Assembly: GCA_005776395.1 (NCBI GenBank)
Contig: SXPJ01000017.1
Span: 1-59,454, forward strand
From: Bdellovibrionales bacterium
GTDB lineage: Bacteria; Bdellovibrionota; FAC87; UBA2466
Length of the DNA: 59,454 bases
Direction: 5' to 3'
The notes below the pieces were generated by a model, which worked only from the letters and a program-made list of their open reading frames with translations, was not told the origin of the DNA and ran no database searches. The translations under genes and the position numbers were made by a program. This document shows, one piece after another, positions 9,255 to 19,059 of the stretch (its first letter is position 1; each line of letters begins with the position of its first letter).

Positions 9255-10349
9255 ATGGAATCCCAAAAATTTATTAAAACATTCAACGTAGGGCTCATTG
9301 TTTCTATGCTTTTGCTCTTTATGTTGGGAGTTGTTACTCTCTACAGTGCCGCCCGAGGCCCTGGCCTTTACAGTCTTTATAAAAGTCAGTTTATCTATTT
9401 TGGGCTTGGCTTGGTGATGATTGCTATTTTAGTTTTTATCGATTCTGAGATCTTGGAGAAGGTTTCCTATCTCTCTTATGGCGTTGTTCTTATCATGTTA
9501 GGGCTAGTGCTCGTGATTGGACATGATGCTAAGGGAAGTTCACGATGGTTTAATTTAGGATTTTTTCATCTTCAGCCTTCAGAGTTGGCTAAGGTGAGTA
9601 TCGTGATGACTCTTGCAAAATATTTTTCAGATGAAAAACAGGGAGGGCCTTACAATTTAAAGCGTCTTATGATTCCTGCGGCCTTTATACTGCCCTACTT
9701 TCTTTTGATTTTGAAGCAACCCGACATGGGAACCGGAGGGATTGTATTTTTGACAGCAGGAGCTCTTATTCTTTTTGTGAAGGTAGATTGGCGTTCTTTG
9801 CTTATTGTAGCTCTACTGGGAATCATTACTGTTCCACTGGCCTATCAGTTTGTTTTGCATGATTATCAGAGGGAGCGGGTTAAAACATTTATGGATCCTG
9901 AGCGAGATCCCAAAGATACGGGATACAATGCTATGCAATGTAAAATTGCGGTGGGATCAGGAAAAACTTTTGGAAAGGGCTATCTCAAAGGGACTCAATC
10001 TCAGCTTAATTTTATTCCGGAACAACAGACCGATTTTATCTTCTCCGTTTTTGCTGAGGAGAGAGGCTTTTTTGGTGCTATTATTTTACTCTGTCTTTAT
10101 GGGGCCTATTGTTTCTACTCTTTTAGAACCGTAGCTAGGGCTCGAGGTAAGTATGAAATGCTCTTAGCCTTTGGATTGACCGCTATTATGTTTTGGCACG
10201 TTTTTATTAATATGGGGATGGTCATTGGAGTTCTCCCTATCGTAGGAGTGACGTTACCTTTCTTTAGTTATGGAGGTTCTTCTCTTTTAACTTTTATGCT
10301 TATTACAGGACTTTTATTAAATATTAGTCGGAAACGATACATTTTCTAA
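9255..10349 (+). CDS. rodA: Rod shape-determining protein RodA (SEDS glycosyltransferase)
   Basis: A 364-residue, roughly ten-span SEDS protein that polymerises lipid II glycan strands for elongation. Family blocks are present: DAKGSSRWFNLGFFHLQPSELAK (QPSE), LILKQPDMGTG, NFIPEQQTDFIFSVFAEERG and GVLPIVGVTLPFFSYGGSS (split here only by my reading). The gene pairs with mrdA 3 bases upstream, the usual PBP2-RodA arrangement. Confidence 0.96.
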   Translation: MESQKFIKTFNVGLIVSMLLLFMLGVVTLYSAARGPGLYSLYKSQFIYFGLGLVMIAILVFIDSEILEKVSYLSYGVVLIMLGLVLVIGHDAKGSSRWFNLGFFHLQPSELAKVSIVMTLAKYFSDEKQGGPYNLKRLMIPAAFILPYFLLILKQPDMGTGGIVFLTAGALILFVKVDWRSLLIVALLGIITVPLAYQFVLHDYQRERVKTFMDPERDPKDTGYNAMQCKIAVGSGKTFGKGYLKGTQSQLNFIPEQQTDFIFSVFAEERGFFGAIILLCLYGAYCFYSFRTVARARGKYEMLLAFGLTAIMFWHVFINMGMVIGVLPIVGVTLPFFSYGGSSLLTFMLITGLLLNISRKRYIF

Positions 10350-10352
10350 AAC

Positions 10353-11483
10353 ATGGAAAAAAAGAGAAAAAAAATTCTCTATGTTCAGTATACGAATCCT
10401 GCGGCCTTTCCGCCTTTGGAAAATAGTGCATGGGTCTTGGCTGAATCGGGGTGGCAGGTTAATTTTATTGGAACTGAGGCCTTGGGGGTGGAGAATATTA
10501 AATTCCCCTTTCATACAAATATTAAAATAGATTTGATCCCGTTTTGCTATCCAGGGCTTAGACAAAAGCTGCATTTTATTCGTTACAATCTTAAATGTTT
10601 CAAAGCGATAGTTTTAGGACGATATTCTTATTTATATATCTCAGATCTATTTTCTTGCCCTCTAGGATGGATAGCGGCCTCTTGTTTAGGAGTTAAGGTC
10701 TTTTATCATGAACACGATACTCCTGAGGCTCCTCAAACGAAATTCACACAGTTTCTTCATTTGGCTCGTAAAAAACTTGCTGTTAAAGCCAAACTTTGTA
10801 TCTTTCCACAGATAGAAAGAGCCCGTCTGTTTTCCAATAAATTTTCTAATTCCAAAATTCAGATTTGCCACAATATGCCTCTCAAAGAACGGGCTATTTT
10901 CAATAAAAGCTTGTCATCACATGACGAATTTCGTTTGTGGTATCACGGATCTTTAGTGCCTACTTTGCTTCCGTTTACTGTCTTAGAGGCATTAGCATTG
11001 TTGCCGAACTCTGTGACTTTGCATTTTGCAGGTTATGAGATTGTTGGTTTCCCCAATTTTGTGGAACAGTTCATAGCAAAAGCTAAATCTATAGGGGTTG
11101 AATCCAGGGTTGTTTATGAAGGGGCTTTATCGAGAGGTCCATTGTATGACAAAGCAAGGCTTTGTGATTTAGGGCTAAGCCTTTTTGCCCGAATTTTTAG
11201 AGAGCCTATGGTAGGGGCTTCGAATAAACCTTTTGATTACATGGCCTGCGGGCTGCCATTGTTAATTAATGATTCCAGTGAATGGGTGGATTTTTTTGAA
11301 AATAGGGGCGTCGCTAAAAGTTGTAATCCAGAAAGTAGTGAGAGTATCGCAAAGACGATTCAAGAATTAAGGAATGCCCCAGATAAAATTCGCATCATGA
11401 AAGATCTTGGCCTTAAGAAGATTACAAGTGAATGGAATTACGAGTCTCAATTCGCACCTGTGCTTAAAGTATTAGAAACTTAA
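10353..11483 (+). CDS. GT4-like glycosyltransferase
   Basis: A 376-residue protein with a GT-B layout: an N-terminal Rossmann half (KILYVQYTNPAAFPPLENSA) and a C-terminal nucleotide-sugar half with GSLVPTLLPFTVLEAL, VYEGALSRGPLYDKA, DLGLSLFA and ASNKPFDYMACGLPLLIN. The last resembles the GT4 E/K-P-F-EaMAcGlPvv motif. Donor and acceptor cannot be read from sequence. It starts 3 bases after rodA, so it is probably co-transcribed with the elongasome genes, and it converges on icmF with a 4-base overlap. Confidence 0.8.
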   Translation: MEKKRKKILYVQYTNPAAFPPLENSAWVLAESGWQVNFIGTEALGVENIKFPFHTNIKIDLIPFCYPGLRQKLHFIRYNLKCFKAIVLGRYSYLYISDLFSCPLGWIAASCLGVKVFYHEHDTPEAPQTKFTQFLHLARKKLAVKAKLCIFPQIERARLFSNKFSNSKIQICHNMPLKERAIFNKSLSSHDEFRLWYHGSLVPTLLPFTVLEALALLPNSVTLHFAGYEIVGFPNFVEQFIAKAKSIGVESRVVYEGALSRGPLYDKARLCDLGLSLFARIFREPMVGASNKPFDYMACGLPLLINDSSEWVDFFENRGVAKSCNPESSESIAKTIQELRNAPDKIRIMKDLGLKKITSEWNYESQFAPVLKVLET

Positions 11484-14400
11484 ATACCTCTTCGATATTC
11501 TCCACCTACTTCATAGAGCGCTTTGCTCATCTGCCCCAGTGAACATACCCGAGCACAATCCATGAGCTCTTCAAATATGTTTTTTCCATCTCTTGCGCAA
11601 TCTTTAAGTTTTTTAAGAGCCGCTAAGCTTTCATGCCCGTGAGAGTTCTGGAATTCTCTTAAGTTTGTGATCTGCTCATTTTTTTCGGCGTAGTTTGCTC
11701 GAGTGATTTCACTTGGAAAAAGCTGCCCCATCTCATGAGCTTTTGAATTTAAATAGGTATTAACTCCAATTATGGGAAGCTCTCCAGAGTGTTTCAAATG
11801 TTCATAGTAGAGAGATTCCTCTTGGATTTGAGAGCGTTGATAGTGCGTTTCCATGGCCCCTAGCACTCCACCACGAATTGAAATCTTTTCGAACTCCTTT
11901 AGAACAGCCTCTTCCACCAGATCAGTTAATTCATTAACGAAGAAACTTCCTTGGAGGGGATTTTCATTTTTTGCCCAGCCGAACTCTTTGGCAATAATAA
12001 GCTGAATAGCCATAGCCCTTCGAACACTCTCTTCAGTGGGCGTGGTGACCGCTTCATCGTCGGCATTGGTGTGGAGAGAGTTGCAGTTATCAAAGTAGGC
12101 CATAAGGGCTTGGAGTGAGGTGCGAATATCATTAAAAGAGATCTCTTGGGCGTGAAGTGAGCGGCCCGAGGTCTGTATATGATATTTGAGTTTCTGACTT
12201 CTATCATTGGCTCCATAACGCTCTTTCATAGCGATGGCCCAAATTCTTCGAGCTACGCGGCCAATCACTGTATATTCAGCATCTAAACTATTTGAGAAGA
12301 AAAAACTAAAATTGGGTGCGAAATCGTCAATCTTCATGCCACGAGACAAATAATATTCCGCAAATGTAAAACCATTGGCTAAAGTAAAGGCCAACTGAGA
12401 GATGGGATTCGCCCCGGCTTCAGCGATGTGGTATCCGCTGATACTGACCGAATAGTAGTTTCTAATGTTGTTATTAATAAAATACTGTTGAATATCTCCC
12501 ATCATGCGAAGGGCAAATTCAATTGAAAAGATACAGGTGTTCTGAGCCTGATCCTCTTTAAGAATATCGGCCTGAACAGTTCCTCTGACACTCTCTAAGG
12601 TTCGTCTCTTAATCTCTTGGGCCTCTTCTTTAGAGGGGGAGCGCTTGTTTGTGGTGGTAAATTTCTCTACCTGTTGATCTATCGCAGTATTGAAGTAGAA
12701 GGCCAAAAGAATGGGGGCTGGGCCGTTAATAGTCATGGAAACTGAAACGCTTGGATTACAGAGATCAAAACCTGCATAGAGTTTCTTAGCGTCATTTAAA
12801 GTGCAAACACTTACTCCGCTTTCGCCAATTTTACCGAAAATATCGGGGCGTTCATTAGGATCCTCTCCATAGAGAGTGACACTATCAAAAGCGGTAGAGA
12901 GTCGTTTGGCCTTTTCTCCTTGGCAGAGTAGGTGAAACCGTGTGTTGGTTCGGGTGGGGGTTCCTTCGCCTGCAAACATTCTTTTGGGATCTTCTTCGGT
13001 GCGTTTAAAAGGGAATACTCCTGCTGTGTAGGGAAAATAGCCCGGTAGATTTTCTCGAAAAAGGAAACTTACAAGATCGGATTGGCTTCGCAGTTTAGGA
13101 AGACTGATTTTTCGAATTTTATTGTGGCTTAGAGATTCGTGGTAGAGCGGAACTGAGAAGGTTTGGTTTCTTACCTGATAATGAAATTCATCTCCAGCAT
13201 ATTTCTCAGCGAGCTTGGGATAGTCTGTAAGCATTTGTTGAGTTGCAGGATTTAGATGAGAAGATTCTCTTTTTAAAGCTTCTTCGATCTCCTGTTTTAC
13301 AGAAGTCGAGAGGCTAGAATCCTGTAAAAGAGCTTGATACCCCTCTATCTTTTTAACTAGATCGGATTGGTGATCTGTAGTTTCATGATAGTGGCGAACT
13401 GTTTTTGCAATATCTAAGAGGTACTGAGTCCTGTCTTTGGGAACGATTGAATAGGAGAAGGGATTTAGCGTTGTAAGAGCGGTCTCTAAGGGAATCCGTT
13501 TGTTTGAGGCCTCTTTTATTTTTAAAAGATGAGTGAAGGCTGCATTAACTCCAGGATCGGAAAATCGTGAAGCGATAGTTCCGAAAATAGGATAGAGAGT
13601 AGGATCTAATTTTTCAAATTCTCGATGGTTTCTTCTAAACTGTTTTCGAACCTCATTTAAAGCATCGAGTGAGCCATTCTTTTCAAATTTATTAATAATA
13701 ACCATCGAGGCGTAATCGAGCATGTTAATTTTTTCAAGTTGGGTAGGGGCCCCAAACTCGGCAGTCATGATATAGAGATTAATATCGACGAGATCTACCA
13801 CAGAGGTATCGGCCTGCCCGATTCCACCCGTTTCAACAAAAATCCAATCAAATCCTGCAGCTTTGAAAAGGGCAATAGCTTCTTCAGTGGCTTTAGAGAT
13901 CGCAGCATGGGCTTGACGTGTCGCAAATGACCGCATGAAGGTTCTCTCACTTGAAAGACTATTCATTCTAAGTCTGTCGCCTAGAAGTGCTCCACCGGTT
14001 TTTCTTCGTGAGGGATCAATGGCTAAAACTGCAACTCGGGCTGAAGGATTATGTTCTAAGACTCTTAGAACCAGTTCATCGGTGAGGCTTGATTTACCAG
14101 CTCCGCCAGGGCCTGTGAGTCCTACTACGGTGGCTTTAGATGGGGCAGAGGCAATCTCTTTTCGTAATGAATCTAGATAAGTTTTCTTGCCTTCAAATTT
14201 AGAGTCTTCAAATCCTGATTCGCCGAGCTCAATACAGGTTAAGGCTTGCGCAAGAGATTTTGAACTCTTTGAAAAGTTTTTTAAATTATCCCAATCGAGA
14301 GAGTTAAAGGGATGCTCTTGGGCATGAGTTAACATGTGATCGATGATTCCCTGAAGCCCCATTTTTCGGCCGTCTTCGGGGGAATAAATTTTCTCTACAC

Positions 14401-14779
14401 CATATTTTTCAAGTTCGTTAATTTCATCTGGGGTGATGGTTCCTCCTCCTCCTCCGAAGACTTTGATGTGGCCTACTCCCTGTTTTTTAAGGAGATCAAC
14501 AATGTACTTAAAAAATTCAACATGCCCCCCTTGATAACTGCTAATGGCAATCGCTTGGGCATCTTCTTCAAGAGCTGCTTTTAAAATGGAGTTAACTGAA
14601 CGGTTGTGTCCTAAGTGAATAACCTCAGCTCCTGTGGACTGGAGGATTCGCCTCATGATGTTAATAGCGGCATCGTGGCCATCGAAGAGGGAGGCCGCAG
14701 TAATAAAGCGGGTTCGATGGGTGTGAATAGGCTGAGGCGCTAAAAAAGTATCCGATTTCAAGTTTCCGTGTTTCTTCAT
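11480..14779 (-). CDS. icmF: IcmF: fused isobutyryl-CoA mutase with G-protein chaperone domain
   Basis: A 1099-residue fusion in the IcmF order. The B12-binding domain spans about 24-150 (FDGHDAAINIMRRI, with H35 the likely cobalt ligand, and KVFGGGGGTITPDEI). A MeaB-like GTPase has its P-loop GPGGAGKSS at 223-231. The mutase barrel starts around 560 (YFPYTAGVFPFKR, MFAGEGTPTRTNTRFH). The FPYTAGVFPF and AGEGTP blocks are typical of IcmF rather than methylmalonyl-CoA mutase. It interconverts isobutyryl- and n-butyryl-CoA or related acyl-CoAs using adenosylcobalamin. It is divergent from the RNase D gene. Confidence 0.92.
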   Translation of the reverse strand: MKKHGNLKSDTFLAPQPIHTHRTRFITAASLFDGHDAAINIMRRILQSTGAEVIHLGHNRSVNSILKAALEEDAQAIAISSYQGGHVEFFKYIVDLLKKQGVGHIKVFGGGGGTITPDEINELEKYGVEKIYSPEDGRKMGLQGIIDHMLTHAQEHPFNSLDWDNLKNFSKSSKSLAQALTCIELGESGFEDSKFEGKKTYLDSLRKEIASAPSKATVVGLTGPGGAGKSSLTDELVLRVLEHNPSARVAVLAIDPSRRKTGGALLGDRLRMNSLSSERTFMRSFATRQAHAAISKATEEAIALFKAAGFDWIFVETGGIGQADTSVVDLVDINLYIMTAEFGAPTQLEKINMLDYASMVIINKFEKNGSLDALNEVRKQFRRNHREFEKLDPTLYPIFGTIASRFSDPGVNAAFTHLLKIKEASNKRIPLETALTTLNPFSYSIVPKDRTQYLLDIAKTVRHYHETTDHQSDLVKKIEGYQALLQDSSLSTSVKQEIEEALKRESSHLNPATQQMLTDYPKLAEKYAGDEFHYQVRNQTFSVPLYHESLSHNKIRKISLPKLRSQSDLVSFLFRENLPGYFPYTAGVFPFKRTEEDPKRMFAGEGTPTRTNTRFHLLCQGEKAKRLSTAFDSVTLYGEDPNERPDIFGKIGESGVSVCTLNDAKKLYAGFDLCNPSVSVSMTINGPAPILLAFYFNTAIDQQVEKFTTTNKRSPSKEEAQEIKRRTLESVRGTVQADILKEDQAQNTCIFSIEFALRMMGDIQQYFINNNIRNYYSVSISGYHIAEAGANPISQLAFTLANGFTFAEYYLSRGMKIDDFAPNFSFFFSNSLDAEYTVIGRVARRIWAIAMKERYGANDRSQKLKYHIQTSGRSLHAQEISFNDIRTSLQALMAYFDNCNSLHTNADDEAVTTPTEESVRRAMAIQLIIAKEFGWAKNENPLQGSFFVNELTDLVEEAVLKEFEKISIRGGVLGAMETHYQRSQIQEESLYYEHLKHSGELPIIGVNTYLNSKAHEMGQLFPSEITRANYAEKNEQITNLREFQNSHGHESLAALKKLKDCARDGKNIFEELMDCARVCSLGQMSKALYEVGGEYRRGI

Positions 14780-14863
14780 GGTTGAATAATTTATATAATC
14801 CTTAGGTTAAGTCAAAGGGCTAAGGCGAAATCATAATATAAATTATGCGACAATGAGAAGGCA
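14780..14863. promoter_or_regulatory. Divergent promoter region between icmF and rnd
   Basis: The 84-base gap serves two genes reading outward. On the minus strand TTGACT (complement of 14808-14813) precedes an AT-rich TATATAAATTAT stretch, a plausible icmF promoter. An inverted repeat CCTTAG (14800-14805) / CTAAGG (14820-14825) overlaps it and could be an operator. CATAAT and ATTATG arms lie nearer rnd. The assignments are by eye only. Confidence 0.35.
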
Positions 14864-16054
14864 ATGACTCAAATAATAAGATCGATTCCTAGTTTAGTGG
14901 TTGAGAAGAGTGCACTCTTAAAACTCTGTGAAGTTTTAGAGAGGGAAAAGGTGATAGCCCTTGATACTGAGTTTATACGGGAAACTACCTTTTTCCCAAA
15001 AATTGCATTGATTCAAGTGGCAACTCAAAAAGAGGTCTGGTTGATTGATCCCACAGTTTTAATAAAAGAGGATTTGGCTCCTCTCTTGGATATTTTTAGA
15101 TCTAAAGATATTTTGAAAATAATCCATGCTTCCTATGCGGATCAGGAGTGTCTCTACTGGGCCTATGACTGTATCGTGGAACCGGTTTTAGACACTTCGG
15201 TGGCAGCAGCTCTCTGTGGGCTAGGGGACAATGTGGGGTTACAGAAACTGCTAAAAGAGGAGTTGGAAATTACTATTCCCAAAGGCCGTTCGAGAGTTAA
15301 ATGGCTTTCAAGACCTCTTGCCGATGAACTTTTGATTTACGCTGAAGAGGATGTACTTCATTTAGTGGAACTTGGTTTAGCTATTAAAAGTCGAGCCGAA
15401 AGACTTAATCGGTGGGAGTGGGTGCTCGAGGAGAGTTTGAGCTCTAAAGAGCAGTTTGATACACCTCCTGAAACCATGGCTCAAAAGATGGGAAAGAATG
15501 CTCATCTTGATAATACGGGGAGAGCAGTTCTTTTGGAGTTAGTTCGATGGCGTGAAAACCGAGCTAAAATTAAAAATCTGCCAAGACATTGGGTTGTGGA
15601 TAATGAGATTTTACTTTCCTTATCTAAGGTGAGGCCGCGAAGCACTGCTGAGTTGAAAACTTTTAGAGGGCTTAATGCTAAAGAGGTTGAGCGAAGTGGC
15701 GAAGAGATTTTAAAGGCGGTAAATGTAGGAATCTCTGAAGCCCAAGATCATCCTCATAAAGAGATTCGACCTGTTTCTCGGGGGCCTCAGATCGAAACTC
15801 ATCTGATTAATTTGGTTCAAAGTTATGTAGCTTTTTTAGCAAGAGAACACTCTATTGCCCATCGATACTTGATAAGTGTGGCTCATATTGAGTGGCTTCT
15901 TAAAGAGAGCTCTCTTTCAGTGGAAGAGTGGATTAGTCATGGAATCTTGACCCAAAGAGCCGCTGAATTAGTGGGTAAAGAGTTGAAATCTCTGCTTCAG
16001 GGAGAGGTGGGTCTTAAGATTTTAAAGGGTGAAGTGACTGTGTTTTCGGTGTAG
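14864..16054 (+). CDS. rnd: Ribonuclease D (DEDDy 3'-5' exonuclease, HRDC)
   Basis: A 396-residue protein. The DEDDy exonuclease set is visible: D34 and E36 (IALDTEFIRETTFFP), D93 (IHASYADQE) and Y159 with D163 (IYAEEDVLHL). The next region (RAVLLELVRWRENRAKIKNLPRHWVVD) is the first HRDC domain. RNase D trims tRNA precursors and other structured RNA 3' ends. The last 110 residues are less conserved. The start is ATG 14864 with GAGAAGG upstream. The stop is directly followed by a large inverted repeat. Confidence 0.93.
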   Translation: MTQIIRSIPSLVVEKSALLKLCEVLEREKVIALDTEFIRETTFFPKIALIQVATQKEVWLIDPTVLIKEDLAPLLDIFRSKDILKIIHASYADQECLYWAYDCIVEPVLDTSVAAALCGLGDNVGLQKLLKEELEITIPKGRSRVKWLSRPLADELLIYAEEDVLHLVELGLAIKSRAERLNRWEWVLEESLSSKEQFDTPPETMAQKMGKNAHLDNTGRAVLLELVRWRENRAKIKNLPRHWVVDNEILLSLSKVRPRSTAELKTFRGLNAKEVERSGEEILKAVNVGISEAQDHPHKEIRPVSRGPQIETHLINLVQSYVAFLAREHSIAHRYLISVAHIEWLLKESSLSVEEWISHGILTQRAAELVGKELKSLLQGEVGLKILKGEVTVFSV

Positions 16055-16137
16055 CACCCAAAGGTACGGCTTTACTTTTGGTGAGATTGGCGAACCGCCA
16101 AAAGTAAAGCCGTACCTTTGGGTGGTACCTTTGGGTG
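16055..16137. repeat. Perfect 27-bp inverted repeat with an extra partial arm
   Basis: The arm 16055-16081 (starting CACCCAAAGGTACGGC) is matched perfectly by its reverse complement at 16098-16124 around a 16-base spacer. The last 13 bases of the right arm (GTACCTTTGGGTG) are then repeated directly at 16125-16137. It begins on the base after the rnd stop codon. There is no U-tract, so it is not a classic intrinsic terminator. A REP-like or other dispersed palindromic element that can also act as a strong 3' stem is more likely. Bases 16138-16343 hold no gene I can see. Confidence 0.8.
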
Positions 16138-16343
16138 GGATAAATTAAACAGCTGAAACTTGTTAGGCGGTATGGATAACTTTTAGTCAGCCGTAATCTC
16201 TTTAACTTTAATGAATTTTAGCTCATAAAAATTCTGACTAAGAATCTTACACATTCCCTGTGCTTAAATAGGCTTGTCTAATTCTCGGTCTAGGCTTTGC
16301 ACTTTTAAATCTTGAAAGTTTTAACTGTGCCTAAGGTGATAGA

Positions 16344-17783
16344 TTGAAAATGAGCATAAGACATACACTATTTCTTCTTTTGATGATAGCTGGGACGGGA
16401 TTAAGTGAATCCGCACCACCGCTTTCTTTTACAGAGAGTTTAAGATTGGTAGAAAATACGATTAGCAACCCATTTCTAAGTGGAGAAGGTTTAAGGACAC
16501 CCCGATTAAGGGAGGTAACCGACTTAGTTAGGTTAATAGAGAGAACTTCCACTCCACCTCCAACTCCACCTCCAACTCCAACTCAAGCTCCAACTCAAGC
16601 TCCAACTCAAGCTTTTACAGCGGCTGTGAATGCGATTTTGGCAGCCCCCCCTAAAATTAACAGTTTTACCCCAGAGCAAAAAACAAATTTAGTAACCGCT
16701 TTGGTTAAAATTTCTGAGCCTGCAAACAAACAACAATTAACTAGCGCGAATTTTTTGACAGGAATTAATCAACAGTTAAATTTGAGAGGACAAGTTAATT
16801 CTCTTGCTGATAGAGATGAAACTAGAAACAGTCGGGAACGAGCCCTCCTAAACGAACTTGAACGACGCGAGCGACTCGCACAACAGCAATCGGCCAGTGG
16901 CCAAGGCGGAGGACAGGGCGGTGGTTCAGGTGGAGCCCAAGGCGGTGAACAGAGCGGAAGTCAAGGGCAAGGCGGTGATAAATCCAACTCCAATCCCTCT
17001 TCAGAGTCTCCTAATTTTGAGAATAATTCGTCCAAACATAATAATTTAGCCGATCAGCTTTCTAAAGCTCTTGAGCAGAAGAGTAATAGCCCTGATCTCA
17101 GCTCCCTCTTTAATAATTCAAACGGCTCTAATGGAGAGAATAAAAAGAAGGAAAAGGAGGAGGGTTTTAAATTTGATATTTCACCGAAAATAACTAAGAA
17201 CGAAGTTAAACCGGTTAAAGCAACTGTCCCTGGTGAAGATTCCAATTCACCCTTAGATCCCTCAATCGCACAGAATAGCAATAATGCTTTAGCCAATATC
17301 TTGAGTGGTCCCACTTCAATTCCTCAATTAATTTCAGGAAAATCATCACAATCCATTAACCCAGCAGATGGAAACGGCGGTGATTCGGGTGGAGGTTTTT
17401 CTGGAGGTGTTAAAGGGGGCGGAGCTAAAGGTATGGATAGCGGAAATGCCTCTGATATTTTTTCGAGTGTAGGAAGAGTTGATTATGGTGAACTTCCTCC
17501 TCCCATTAGAAAAGACTCACCTGCTTATGGCGGAGATGGAGGCGGAGGAGATTCTGGAAGCGATAGCTATGGAGCGAGTGGTAATTCAGCATATAAAAAA
17601 TCATCCCTATTTGATGAGATAGTTCTGATGTCCAACAACCCTAGAGCTAAAGGAAGAGGCATTATGGCCTTTGTGGGGGTTCAGGTTAAAGATTTTTGCA
17701 CTCAAGCTACTTCTAAGAAATTGGATGTATGTACAGTTCGACCCAATAAACTCAAACAGGAAAAGGTTTCATTAAATAACTAA
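16344..17783 (+). CDS. Secreted low-complexity Gly/Ser/Asn/Pro-rich protein, unknown function
   Basis: A 479-residue protein with a signal peptide (MSIRHTLFLLLMIAGTGLSESA). A Pro/Thr/Gln repeat tract lies at about 70-92, a Gly/Gln tract at about 185-212 and a Gly/Asp/Ser tract at about 345-415. A more ordinary C-terminal segment has two Cys (KDFCTQATSKKLDVC) that may form a disulphide. TTG 16344 lies 5 bases after AAGGTG and ATG 16350 lies 11 bases after it, so either could be the start. I recognise no domain. It is followed 24 bases later by a similarly built secreted protein, suggesting a functional pair. Confidence 0.75.
   Translation: MKMSIRHTLFLLLMIAGTGLSESAPPLSFTESLRLVENTISNPFLSGEGLRTPRLREVTDLVRLIERTSTPPPTPPPTPTQAPTQAPTQAFTAAVNAILAAPPKINSFTPEQKTNLVTALVKISEPANKQQLTSANFLTGINQQLNLRGQVNSLADRDETRNSRERALLNELERRERLAQQQSASGQGGGQGGGSGGAQGGEQSGSQGQGGDKSNSNPSSESPNFENNSSKHNNLADQLSKALEQKSNSPDLSSLFNNSNGSNGENKKKEKEEGFKFDISPKITKNEVKPVKATVPGEDSNSPLDPSIAQNSNNALANILSGPTSIPQLISGKSSQSINPADGNGGDSGGGFSGGVKGGGAKGMDSGNASDIFSSVGRVDYGELPPPIRKDSPAYGGDGGGGDSGSDSYGASGNSAYKKSSLFDEIVLMSNNPRAKGRGIMAFVGVQVKDFCTQATSKKLDVCTVRPNKLKQEKVSLNN
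16549..16613 (+). repeat. Coding tandem repeat (Pro/Thr/Gln)
   Basis: Imperfect tandem copies of ACTCCACCTCC and then of 12-base ACTCAAGCTCCA units encode TPPPTPPPTPTQAPTQAPTQA. The unit lengths are multiples of three or nearly so, so copy-number changes would alter the linker length without breaking the frame of the 12-base section. Confidence 0.7.
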
Positions 17784-17807
17784 TAGAGATTTACAACGAG
17801 GAAAAGT

Positions 17808-19034
17808 ATGGCAACACGAAGTAACATCATGAAGGCAGCTCTAGTATTAACAATTCTAATTAGTTCAATAGGGAGATCTGAAAATCAATCTGGAGATTTC
17901 TCGGAGCAAGCTGGCTTTAACGAGCTTTTGCGAGCATCTGAACAGGCAATTCAAAGAAATCAAAGAGATGTTGCGAATAATGACTACTCTCAAAACAATG
18001 CGGTTCAGAAATTCGGAAGTGGCATGGCCCAAGGGCTTTTCAAAAAGCAAACTCAAGGTGTTGAAGAAACTAAGAACAATGCTGAGAGAAATAATAGCAA
18101 TAGCCGTGAAGACCTTCTCTTGGATATGGGATCTCAAGCTGATACCGGTGCCGGAATAGCTATGGGACTTGGTGCCGCTATGATTGGGACTGGAATTCCA
18201 ATGTCGATGGATATTTTAAATATTCCTCGAATGGTCGCAGGTATTGAGCTTATTGCTAAAGGGGCGATGGAACTTGCGCAAGGGGCAAGTCGAGCAGGAT
18301 CTGCTAATAATTATGGTAATCAAAGAGGGACATTAAACTCCAGTTTGAATCCATCTGGAGTTTCGAATTCAAATTTCCAGATTGATAATGCTAATCTTAA
18401 TAAGCTCCTTGAGAACTCTAGTATAAGTCCAGAGGAATTTAAGAGCCGACTAGCTAGTGGAGAGTTTCAATCGGGAGCTGATATCTTAAAAGCCTTAGGT
18501 AAAGAGGTTGATCCTGAACTGATGAAAGAAGGTCAAGGGTTAGCTAATCAGATGATGGGGGAGATGTTTGCAAAAGCCCAAGAAGAGACAAAATCCACAA
18601 AGCCCAAAACAATCACCGTTAACAATGATCCAAAGAAAGAGGATTTAAATGGGGAGCAGGGAGTCTCTCTCTCTTTTAATCGAAGCGCTAAAGATAGTAG
18701 AGAACTAGCTTCTGTAAAATCAGAAGATGAATTTGGAAAAAATAGCTTGAGTAACAATAATAACTCCCTCCATCTTTTAAAAGATCACCCGGAATTGGAA
18801 AAAGGGGATTCTAGAGATGATGTCGGAACTCTATTTTCTAAATTGTTTGGGGTGGGTGATAAAGGAGGTTTAGAGGCTGAAAGAGATCTGTTTCGACAGG
18901 AATTGGCAGCCATGGGGATCTCGCTACCTGTCAAAGGGGTTTCGATTTTTGCCCTGGTGCATAGACAATATAATGAGTTTGGTAAGTATCGGAAATCATT
19001 CAAACAAAAACAGACTCGAATCGCTCGGCGTTAA
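17808..19034 (+). CDS. Secreted Asn/Ser-rich protein of unknown function
   Basis: A 408-residue protein with a signal peptide (about 1-25, IMKAALVLTILISSIGRS), start ATG 17808 after GAGGAAAA. A Gln/Asn-rich helical region (about 30-100) is followed by a small Gly/Ala/Met-rich hydrophobic stretch (GAGIAMGLGAAMIGTGIPM, about 115-135) that could insert in a membrane. A charged linker and a C-terminal segment (VSIFALVHRQYNEFGKYRKSF) rich in basic and aromatic residues complete it. No known domain is recognised. It lies 24 bases behind the preceding low-complexity protein and just before a terminator-like hairpin. Confidence 0.75.
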   Translation: MATRSNIMKAALVLTILISSIGRSENQSGDFSEQAGFNELLRASEQAIQRNQRDVANNDYSQNNAVQKFGSGMAQGLFKKQTQGVEETKNNAERNNSNSREDLLLDMGSQADTGAGIAMGLGAAMIGTGIPMSMDILNIPRMVAGIELIAKGAMELAQGASRAGSANNYGNQRGTLNSSLNPSGVSNSNFQIDNANLNKLLENSSISPEEFKSRLASGEFQSGADILKALGKEVDPELMKEGQGLANQMMGEMFAKAQEETKSTKPKTITVNNDPKKEDLNGEQGVSLSFNRSAKDSRELASVKSEDEFGKNSLSNNNNSLHLLKDHPELEKGDSRDDVGTLFSKLFGVGDKGGLEAERDLFRQELAAMGISLPVKGVSIFALVHRQYNEFGKYRKSFKQKQTRIARR

Positions 19035-19059
19035 AATTAAAAGAGTCCAATAAATATAA

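Noticed and set aside
12000-14584. Several plus-strand ORFs of 62-96 codons inside icmF
   Set aside because: They are shadows of a strongly conserved IcmF reading frame.
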